Of a DNA stretch of 64,000 bases, positions 12,984 to 23,100 are shown piece by piece; position 1 is the first letter of the stretch, and each line of letters starts with the position of its first letter. This DNA is from Triglochin maritima (Eukaryota; Streptophyta; Magnoliopsida; Alismatales; Juncaginaceae). Below the pieces are notes generated by a model. That model saw nothing but the letters and a program-made list of their open reading frames with translations. It ran no database searches and was not told the DNA's origin. The translations under genes were made by a program, and so were the position numbers. The DNA lies in the NCBI GenBank assembly GCA_963682175.1, contig OY821786.1, positions 27,612,501 to 27,676,500 on the forward strand. Direction: 5' to 3'.

Positions 12984-13479
12984 TCGGTGACTAGTGCAAG
13001 GGAAATCAGGAGAGGGAGGTGGTGAGTCTAGGGTTGGGAATCGTTGGGTGAGGGAGGCGATGAGAGGGTGAGTGAGGTCTGGTGTGCGACTGTGCGTGTG
13101 AGTCGGTGTGACTCGTGTGATTGTGTGAGGGTGTTTATCGGGTAGGTAAACGGGTAAGTGGATAGGACTGTTTCGGTTTCGGGTCGGGTTGGGTTAACCC
13201 GACCCCCAAAATCCGAATCCGACCCGAAAATCCGGTTTTTTTTTCTTTTCAACCCAACCCGACCCGAACCTCTTACCAACCCAACCCAACCCGACCCGAC
13301 CAGTCGGGTTCGGGTCGGTTTTCGGGTTGAACCCGACCCGTGTGCACCCCTAGACATACTTGCCTTAAAATCAACATTTAATTTCATTTTTGTAATGGGA
13401 ATTTGAAATTTGAAATGGTGAATTTGTAGAGACGATACAGAACACATAAGCAGTGCGGACGCCCTCATTCCATCCGCCG

Positions 13480-13487
13480 TATATAAA
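13480..13487 (+). promoter_or_regulatory. TATA box of the MLK kinase gene
   Basis: TATATAAA followed about 30 bp later by a CT-rich stretch (13505-13540) typical of plant transcription starts and 5' leaders. It is the only good TATA context upstream of the coding exons on this strand. The hAT-like element ends 127 bp upstream. The start site itself is inferred. Confidence 0.65.
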
Positions 13488-13719
13488 CCGAACGAAACCA
13501 AACCTCTCCCTTTCTCTCTCATCATCTCATCTCTCCCAAATCCAAATCCCAATCCCGAACTCTCGCCTTTCGTCCACTTCCCCCTCGAATCCGAACTCTA
13601 ACTGCGGTTTCCGGACTGCGGCGGTGCGATCGGAGCGGGGTTGATGGTGGTCTTCCGGGTTCGCGCTCCGATCCTGATAGTTTTGGCTTTATTGGGGCGG
13701 ATTTAGCTCTTTGCTTGTG

Positions 13720-14985
13720 ATGTTTGGGGTTTGTGGATTCAAGTTCGGAGTTTTGGTGTTTGGTGCTTAAAGTTTGGATTTTGATGCTTGGATGAGGTTG
13801 TTTGGAGCTGGTTTTTGGTGATCGAAGTTTGGATTCTTGATGCTTGGATGAGGTTTCTCGGGAGACGGTTTTTGGTGATGGAAGTTTGGATATCGGTGCT
13901 CGGAATCTCGGATGAGGTTTATTGATGCTGGTTTTGGAGTTTGGTGATTCAAGTTTGGATTTTGATGTTTGGTGCTGGTTTTGGTGTTTGGTGATTGAAG
14001 TTCGGATTTTGATGCTGGTTATGGTTGTCTGGAGCAAGTTTTTGGTGATTAAAGATTGGATTTCGATGTTCGGATGAGGTTTTCGTGATGCTGGTCTTGG
14101 TCTTTGGGGATTGAAATACGGATATTGATGCTTGGATGAGGTTATTTGGTGCTGGTTTTGGTGATTAAAGTTTGGATTTTGATGTTTGGATTGGGGTTGT
14201 TTGGAGCTTGTTTTTGGTGATTGAAGACTTGAAGTTTGGATTTCAATGCTCGGATGAGGTTTATTGATGCTGGTCATGGTGGTTGGTGATTCAAAAGTTT
14301 CAATTTTGATGCTTGGATGAGGTTGTTGGAAGCCAGCTTTTGGTGATTAATGTTTGATGGTGCTTGGTTTAGGATTTCTGATACTGGTTTTTGTCTTTGG
14401 TGATTCAAAAGTATGGATCTTGATGCTAAGATGTGGTTCTTTGAGACTGATATTGGTGATTATGTTTGGATATTGATGCTAGAATGATGTTTGGAGCTTG
14501 TTTTTGGTGGTTGGTGATTAAGTTTTCATTTTGATGTTAGGATGCAGATTTTGGGGCTGGTTTTGGTAATGCATGATTATCGGTCAAACTTTGGGTTTTG
14601 ATATTTGGTCATTTGGATGATGTTTATTCTTGTTTTTTTTTGGTGTGGTTGCTTAATGTCTGAATGTGCTGTTCAGATAAGGTTCTTTGGTTATCTAAGG
14701 GTTTATGGTCGGTTGAGATTGTTTGATGCTGTATTTTGGTGTTCAATGATTAATGTATGGGTTATGCTGCTCAATGTTGTTGTTTGCTGACCAAGATTGG
14801 GCTTTATGTTTGGATTAATTATTTTATTTGGTTCTGATTTTTGCTGTTTAGTGTTTTAAAGTTTAGATTTAGTGATTAGTGTGGTCGTTTGGTGGTGAAT
14901 TTGGTTATTCATTAATAAGTTCAGATGTTTGATGCTAGGGTGTGGTTATTTGGTGTTCAAACTTTACTTTTTTATGCTTGGGTGA
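13720..14985 (+). repeat. Degenerate T/G-rich minisatellite in the leader intron
   Basis: Many imperfect copies of a unit of about 55-70 bp. Recurrent words are tttttggtgat, gaagtttggat, tttgatgcttgg, atgaggttgttt and ggtgctggtttt. Copies are best preserved at 13730-14330 and decay to the right. The same words resume at about 15850-16090 after the RTE LINE tail, so the LINE probably landed inside the array. The strand composition is strongly skewed (T and G rich on the plus strand). Confidence 0.8.
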
Positions 14986-14992
14986 ACTGATG

Positions 14993-15815
14993 AAGTTCAA
15001 AGTTCCTCTCAACACCTATCCTATGAAACTAGAGTGGTGGAGGGATACTTTACAAACAAAATGTTTTAAACTAAGTAGGTCTAAAACTGAATATATGAAG
15101 TGTTGTTTCAGTGCCGTCGACACTGATGAAGAAGAGATTTGATTGGATGGTCATGTGGTGGGTAGGAGATATTTTTAGATATTTAGGTCGATATTTCAAA
15201 AGGATGGGGAGATTGAAGGCGATGTTAGGCATATGATTATGTTATGGTGCATGAAATGACGACAAACATCAGACATCTTACATGACAAGAAGATCTCTCT
15301 CAAGTTTAAAGGTCTTTTTTATAGCACTGCAATAAGACCTGCGATGTTGTATGGAGCGGAATGTTGGGCTACGAAAAGACAACATGTGCAAAAGATGAGC
15401 GTGACTGAAATGAGGATGTTGCGGTAGATGTGTGGACATACATGGATGGATCGGATTAGAAATGAGGAAATTCGCGAGAAAGTTGGAGTTGCCCCAATAG
15501 AGGAGAAACTTATACAACATATGCTGAGATGATTTGGACATGTACAAAGAAGACTTATGGAGACACCGGTTAGAAGGTGAGTGTTGAGCCGTGATGAAGA
15601 CAAAAAGAGGGAGTGACAAACCAAAATTAACTTGGGAAGAAGCGGTTAAAAGAGACCTAAAAGATTGGAATATTTCCTCGGGTTTGGTGTTGGATAGGAG
15701 TGCATAGAAGAAGGCTATTCACATGCTTGAATCGTGATTCTTTTGAGTTCATTTCTAGCCTACCCTAACTAGTTTGAGATTAAAAGTTTTGTTTTTTGTT
15801 ATTCAATGTTTTAAA
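14993..15815 (+). mobile_element. RTE-type LINE, 5'-truncated 3' tail (RT C-terminal region)
   Basis: Degenerate frame with the blocks LEWWRDTLQTK, LSRSKTEYMKC, RPAMLYGAECW, MRMLR*MCGHTWMDRIRNEEI, EKVGVAPIEEKL and LRFGHVQRR, i.e. the C-terminal part of a plant non-LTR reverse transcriptase. The tail reads ctagcctaccctaactagtttgag, split as ctagcctaccctaac and tagtttgag, and ends in a T-rich run. This 3' end is characteristic of plant RTE elements. Stops and frameshifts make it a dead copy. No target duplication was found. Confidence 0.82.
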
Positions 15816-17094
15816 TTTCGAACTCAGATAATAAGTGTGTGGTTTCTCTATGCAGGTTTTTGGTGATTACTGATTAGTAGTTAGATTTTGGATGATTAAT
15901 AGTCATTTGAGGCAGTTCGGTGCTGTCTTTTGGTGATTTGTGATTGAAGTTTGGATTTTTGTTGCTTGGACCATGCTACTTCTGTTGAAAGGAGGAAGGA
16001 GGGGTTGTCTTTGGATGATCTGAAGTGGGTGAGGGTGTTCTCTGATTAAAATTTGGACTTTGATTCTCGGAAGTGGTTGTTTTGTTCGGATATTGGTGTT
16101 TGACATTCAATATGGATTTTATTCCTTTGTGGTTGGTTGAAAGTAGGGCTTTTGAATGGTGAGGAATTTCTTGTTGATTGAAATTTTGATTTGTTATTAA
16201 AAGTATGGTTGTTTTGTTGAAGCCATCAAAGTTGGGTTGGGGACTGGTTGTGATTGGTATGTAAGGTAAGTTTGAGCGGTAGTGATTTTAGTTTTTGGTG
16301 GCTAGAGTGTGGAATTTGATATTTGTGGTGGATTGATCTTGAATTAGGGTGGCACTTTTGTGGTGCTTGGAGGTGATCAAATGTGTTTGTTTGCTGGTGA
16401 AAGGATATGATTGGTATTGATCTGGCTGTTTAGTGAGGAAACCTTGGATTTGGGTCTGTTTTTTGTTGACTTTGAAGTTTGTGCAAGGATATCTCGAGAG
16501 ATCCATCCAGGGTAGGATTCTGGTAGACTTTTTATTTTTATGGTTCACGGACGAGGAAATGTGGGTTGATGGTTGGTCGATTTCGGAAAATGGGTTGATG
16601 GGGTTCCTTCAAATGTGGATCATTTGTTAGTTTTGATTTTGGTTGGGCAGTAGAAAGTCATCAAGTGATATCTAACTTCTGTTGGGATAGTGAAAAATTC
16701 TTTCTTGGACCACATTGTGCTGTACATACAATCGAGAAAGAAGTGATTCTAAATCCCAAATTCCTAATTTTATTGCAAAAATTGGTGGCTTTACATTTTA
16801 CAATGTAATTGTAAAAATTGGTGGCTATACACAATAATGGAAAGATCAATTATTTGTCTTCTAAAGTTTTAATGGATTAGCAATAATGTTGTCATTTATG
16901 CTTATGATCTACTTTGAATTTACTGATTAAATACATTTTACTCATGTTTGTAGAGATCTATCTGTAGTTCCAAAATTCAAGGCCCTTTTATTCGAACCTT
17001 CTAAGTGCTGCACTCATTTGGTACTTCGAAATTTGAGTAATTACTTATCTTTCTATTTCTTTTTGTGAAACTGAATATGTTCTTGTTGTCTCAG

Positions 17095-17186
17095 ATGGGA
17101 AGATATTCTGTGAATTTAATGTGCGGCTAACTTGCATGGGTAGAGGATGCCAGAGTTGCGAAGCGGATCCCGGCAAGCACGGTTGA
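17095..17186 (+). promoter_or_regulatory. Two upstream ORFs before the MLK start codon
   Basis: uORF1 is 17095-17130 (11 codons plus TAA) and begins at the first base after the splice acceptor. uORF2 starts at 17136 and ends with TGA at 17186 (16 codons). It overlaps the main ATG at 17147 in another frame. A scanning ribosome would meet both before the main start, which could limit translation of the kinase. Whether they are in the mature mRNA depends on the inferred acceptor at 17094. Confidence 0.55.
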
Positions 17187-20100
17187 AGTCCAAGAGACTT
17201 GATGATATTCCTGCCCCACCCCCAATATTTGAGCAAGCTGATAACCACCTGCAAACAGCTCCTACTAGAGCAGGAAGGCGTGCTGGTGGTGGAAGAGGAA
17301 GACGAAGAGCTGCTGCGGGAGCAAGAGGAGCCGCTGCGCCTGTTAGGCCAACCGCTGGTGGTAGAGGACGTGGTATCAGATTGATTGACCTAGACCCAGA
17401 TCAGCCTTGTGCAATTGTACCTGGAGCTGGTGTTTCAGCTGCTCAACAGCCCAATTTAAACCAGGGAGCAGAGGTTAGGGCGGACAAAGAGTTGGCAATG
17501 GAGGGTGGAAGTGCTGATAAGTTGATAGGTGTTGAAGACGATACAGCAGCCGCTCCTGTCCCTGAAAGGGTACTTACATGGCTTTCCTAACTTGTTCCTC
17601 TACCTTCCATGACATACAAAAACAAATCAAGAAACCATAACAGCACAATCACTAACACATGACATACAAAAAACCTATCATTTTAATCCCCACTAATGAG
17701 CTGTGATACTTGATTGGTAAAGCTGGCCATGTCTAAGTTTTCAATGCTGTTGAAGTTTTTTGTTTCGAAGAACGAACAATTCTCTTACCTGCGATGTTTA
17801 AGTATAATCGGACAAACAAGATAACATGTATGTATTTTTAGGAATATATATGTTAGATGTGCTTTATTCTTTGTTTGTATACATTAGTACCGTCTCACAG
17901 CTTAATTGCATGGATTCTGTTAACTACTTCCCAAATTGAATTAGATATGTACATGTTTTGTATTGCCTGCAACATTGCTGTTATCATATTGGGATTGTGT
18001 GAAGAATTTATCATTTTTTCAAGATACAACATGAATGTAGATATTATTTCTCTTGTCAGGTGCAAGTTGGAAATTCTCCTGTATATAAGATAGAGAGGAA
18101 ACTTGGAAAGGGTGGTTTTGGACAAGTATATGTTGGTAGGAGGTTAACTGGTGGAACAGAACGCACTGGACCAGATGCTTTTGAGGTAATGCAAAATATA
18201 TTTCTTCTCCCTTTTCCTGCAGGGCATTAGACCTTAAAAAGTAGACATAAATTGCATCCCCTTGTGTCATCTGGCTTTAGGTGGCGTTAAAATTTGAGCA
18301 TCGTAGTAGTAAAGGATGCAATTATGGCCCACCTTATGAGTGGCAAGTCTACAAGTAAGTTCTCTTTGAAGAAAGTACATAATGCTCTTTTCAAGAGTCC
18401 ATTTCATTTTTGACTTACTTCAATTATGTGAAAAGCAGCACTCTAAATGGATGTTATGGGGTACCAATGGTTCACCATAAAGGTCGTCAAGGAGACTATT
18501 ATATTCTAGTGAGTTTTTTAATAGTTCTTTGTTTCTTTACATGTTATGAGAATTTCAGCTGGACATTCCAGTCATGACAATTTACCTTGATATTTTCAGG
18601 TAATGGACATGCTTGGACCAAGTTTATGGGATGTTTGGAACTCTGTTGGCCAAGCGTAAGAAAATAGGAGAATTTACTAAATCTTTTTCTTATGAAACTA
18701 TAGTAACCATTAATCAGCACTTAAACAGGATGTCTCCAAGCATGGTGGCTTGCATTGCCGTGGAGGCAATATCGATTCTTGAAAAGCTTCACGTGAAGGG
18801 GTAGTTCTCTTTGTGTTAGAATCTTTGCATACAACTTTTGCAGTTGATTTTGGCCGAATTTGCCAAGAACCTCATGAAATAGACTGATATTTAATCTAAT
18901 CATTTAGGTTTGTACATGGTGATGTTAAACCGGAGAACTTCTTACTTGGTCAACCTGGAACTGCAGATGAAAAGAAGCTTTTCCTTATAGACCTTGGGTT
19001 AGGTATTGCTTTTATTACTTCTGTAGAGAAGTCTATACTCAGCTAACGAGTAATGCTAAATGAAACAATATGTGCACCAAGCCCACAACTATTTTCAAAT
19101 TAAACCAATTTCACATAAGCTTGCAATCATTTGCTTCAACACCGTTTGATATAGATTTGTATCTCTAGGTTGAAAATGGTTTTGGATAGAAATCTAATTT
19201 GGAATATGTTATACAATTTTTTTGTTTCCAGTTTTCCATTTTATATAATAACATAAGTATATCTTCATTTGTCAGTCTTCATTCTAAACGTGTACGCAGT
19301 TTCTATTATTACTCAAAACACATTATAGTAAATGCAAATATGTAATTTAGTTTACGTTTCATGCGCACAATCAACTACATATGTTTCCTTCAAATTAATG
19401 ACAGTTATGTTTGTCAACTGAACCCTTTTGTTAGTGAATATGGGTATGGGCATGTCAATTTGCAACTGCTTATGCAATTGCAAACCAAATTCCCCATGTT
19501 TTAGAGCTTCTGAATCAGAGGTTTAGACTTAAGAGTGTTTCATTAAAAATTTCATATTTGACCTAGTGCTTATTTGAACTTGGCAAAATATGTTTAGCTG
19601 CCGAATTGTTGCTAGGTATTTACATTGTTCTACACAGTCCAAGGCTACTGTTACTATCAGCTTATGCTCTGTGAAATTTTAATTGGTATTCTAAATGTGC
19701 AGCTTCTAGATGGAAGGAAGCCTCATCAGGTCAACATGTTGATTATGATCAACGACCAGATATTTTCAGGTTAGGCATTTGTGTAACTTTTCTGCAAACA
19801 AGATCTCCTGTATGTTCTAACATTTTTTTTTGCAGAGGTACCATAAGATATGCAAGTGTACATGCACATTTGGGTCGAACAGGAAGTAGGAGAGATGATC
19901 TCGAGTCTCTGGCCTACACATTAACATTCCTTATCAGAGGACGTTTACCATGGCAAGGGTATCAGGTTGTTCAATCGCCCCTTCTCCTGATAACTGTTAG
20001 CCTTGTCAATTAATGTAATCATTTGATGGTTTTGACAACATTTATGTAAGTGTATTGTTTTTGTGATGCAGGGTGATAATAAAAGTTTCCTTGTGAGTAA

Positions 20101-23100
20101 GAAGAAAATGGCTACTTCTCCAGAAATGTTATGCTGCTTTTGCCCCCCTCCTTTCAAGCATTTTCTTGAATATGTAACAAATATGAAATTTGATGAAGAG
20201 CCAAATTATGCTAAGCTGATTTCTCTGTTTGATTGTTTAATCGAACCGTGTGCACCCTTGCGACCAATCAGAATTGATGGTGCTCTAAAGGTTCTATGTG
20301 GATCACTTTCTTGTTAATATTTCTTTCATATTGTAGTATCAGACATCCATTTGCGGCCATGGTTGTATTGCTGTTGAATTCTGTATATTTTCTGTTCTGA
20401 TTCCTGGTTTATTTACATGTATAGGTTGGGCAGAAGCGTGGAAGGGTAGTGGCACTTGAAGAAGATGAACAGCCTAGAAAAAAAGTAAGATTGGGAAGTC
20501 CTGCAACACAATGGATATCGGTCTACAACGCAAGGAGGCCCATGAAACAAAGGTACATGGTCTGTTGAAGTTTCACTGTGCAGCAAGAAGTTTTAAGTAA
20601 TTGGCTCATCTTCTGATCCAATTTTAAATATTGTGGTTTCCTAAAAAATCAGTTGTATGTCCTAGGTAATACGATAGCATGTTTTGGTTTACACGTCAGT
20701 AGATATATTGCTATGTTTCCAGTTATCTTTTCTTCCACCAATCATAAAAAGGAGGCCAGGCAAGGTCTACTTAGCATGAAGCAAATCAAAGGGAAAGTCG
20801 TTATTAGGATTATCAACCGAACATTGTCAAACCATGCACATTATTAAGCTAATATTTGGTGGAGAAGTGGACGGTCTGTAGGCATATGAAAACCTAATAA
20901 TTCATCTCAAATGTTGAAAGTTCTTCAGGAACCAATAAATGATAAACTCACCACTTCAGCATACAGATTGATTTATTGTAGTCTAGATCTGGAGGACATG
21001 ATATATGTATCACTGGTTGATTAAAAAATTTGGAACAGAAAAAGAAAACCTTAAGCTTTACTTACAGTGATTACCCACCTATAATGCCTAATATTGGATA
21101 ACTCTTGCCATTTTGCCAACGCATTGTTTTATGTTCAAATATATCCTTTTTTTTGAACTTGTAATTTTTTTCCTTCAAATCTTTTGCCTGCGTCGCACTA
21201 CTTTCTAGGTAGTTGAACTTAAAGATAATTTTATTAACACCAGGGCATTTCCATGCTTGTAACTCCTTTATATTCCTTCATTTGACACATTGTTTAATAT
21301 TTTTTTTTCTTTTTCTGATAATTTTGTAGGTTTTAACGTTCTTTTGTATTTCGCTAGGTACCACTATAATGTTGCCGATGCGAGGCTTCGTCAACATGTA
21401 GAAAAGGGGAATGAAGATGGGTTGCACATAAGCTGTGTTGCCTCTTCTACAAATCTTTGGGCTCTTATCATGGATGCAGGTACAGGGTTCTGTTCCCAGG
21501 TTTATGAGCTGTCACCTGTTTTCCTTCACAAGGTATGCTGGATAATTTCAAAGTGTAATAGCCATTTTTAAAACGTTATCTTGCAAGATATGTTGTTGAC
21601 AATTCTTATCTTCCAAAGGACTGGATTATGGAGCAATGGGAAAAGAGTTATTACATCAGTGCAATAGCTGGTGCAAATAATGGCAGCTCCTTGGTTGTCA
21701 TGTCGAAAGGTTGGTGCAAAGCTCCAAAATCGGAAAATTAGTGTAGGCATATTATTGCTTATTTTTTTGGTAAATCTATGTTATCTGGTGCATTGTTTCA
21801 TGATCATCTATTTTTCTTGAAAGTTCCCTAGGAGCTTCCAAATCAATGGCCTAAAACACTATTATCAACAATTGTTTAGATCTTTTTTTCTTCTAAATAT
21901 TGTTCACTAGTCAAGTGTTGAGAGCAATCTTTGGATAACTTAACAGCAACATTAGTGTATTCTAGTGTTCAAACTTCAGACAAGTTGGAACTTCAGCTCT
22001 TCGCTAGGCATCCTTGTCTTCCAACTAGTTCCCAATTTCTAAAATTTTCATGTCACTTTTCCGCACATCATGCCTAATGCTCTCTCTCCTAAAGTATTAG
22101 GATTTTTTGCTACAATTTTAATTGAATTATAAAATTCATAAAGAGAGTTGGAGTTGCTTCAATGGAAGAGAAAGTTATACAACACAGACTGAGATTGTTT
22201 GGACATGTACAAAGAAGACTTTTGGAGACACCTATAAGAAGATGAGTATTGAATCGGATCGAAGACACAAAAATAGGAAGATGTAGACCACGCTTGACTT
22301 GGGAGGAAGAGGTCAAAAGAGATCTAAAAGATTGAAATGTGCATCGGGAATTTGCATTGGATAGAAAGGCGTGGAAGAAGACGATTCACGTGCTTGAACC
22401 GCGACTCCTTAGAGTTTCATTTCTAGTCTACCCCAACTAGTTTGGGATTAAAGACTTTGTTGTTGCTTTGTCTAAGACCTTTACGGACATTGGTTTGAAA
22501 AAAAAGATTACTTACAGTATTTTGAGAATCATCCTATTGGTTTGTCAATTGTGATACTTCTTATCAGCAAAATTATTTTTGTTGCAACATTTTGACAACT
22601 GTTGCAGCATGTCATTCTTTAATGAATCAATAATCTGTGGGTTTCTCTTTTTGTTTTTGCAGGTACTACTTATACCCAGCAGTCATATAAAGTAAGTGAA
22701 TCATTTCCTTTCAAGTGGATAAATAAGAAATGGAAAGAAGGCTTTCATGTCACTTCTATGACCACGGCTGGAAACCGTTGGGGGGTTGTCATGTCAAGAA
22801 ACTCTGGTTATACCGATCAGGTATGCTCTAATGGCAGTACTTTCCGTTGCACACTATACTGCTCTTTATTTTTGCCTAAATCATTTTATTTTATCAAGAC
22901 TTTTTTCTTTGAGTATTGATCTGTCGTGATAAATCTTTCTATATAGCATTAAAACAAGTACTCTGGTATTAAATACATGCATGTCTGATTACACCTCATA
23001 CTAGATGCAATGACATATTTCGGTGCCTTCTGTTATGGGAAGGTTCACTTGTATTAACTGCACCTTATTGTAAAAAATCTAGTGTTGGAACATTAAATTA

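Larger units (their letters stand above)
12047..13352. mobile_element. hAT-like non-autonomous element carrying captured host-gene fragments (Pack-type)
   Basis: Terminal inverted repeats TAGGGGTGCACACGGGTCGG (left) and its complement at 13333-13352. They are flanked by the exact 8-bp duplication GACATACT at 12039-12046 and 13353-13360, the target size of hAT transposons. The ends continue into GGGTCGGGTT-type subterminal repeats (12060-12215 and 13175-13340). The 1306-bp interior has no transposase. It contains a minus-strand piece of MenG with an intron (12481 to about 12720) and a plus-strand 5' piece of a mitochondrial dicarboxylate carrier gene (12816-12983). The interior is far more GC-rich than its surroundings. 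It lies about 130 bp upstream of the kinase gene's TATA box. Confidence 0.88.
13510..17094 (+). other. 5'UTR exon and long 5'UTR intron of the MLK gene
   Basis: A CT-rich leader (about 13510-13640) contains no good coding start. The next clear splice acceptor is ttgttgtctcag at 17083-17094, just before the exon with the start codon. The region between is therefore most simply a long leader intron. It is filled by a T/G-rich degenerate minisatellite (13720-14985 and 15830-16120) and by an RTE LINE tail (about 14993-15815). The donor site could not be fixed; several GT candidates lie at 13640-13700. 16120-17080 is AT-rich with nothing recognisable. Confidence 0.5.

Noticed and set aside
13028..13552. 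Minus-strand open frame of 174 codons
   Set aside because: It reads through the hAT subterminal repeats and the MLK promoter; low-complexity composition and no motif. A shadow.
13522..14277. Minus-strand open frame of 251 codons rich in Ser, Pro, Gln and Asn
   Set aside because: It is the complement of the T/G-rich minisatellite; the apparent protein repeat is the DNA repeat read in one frame.
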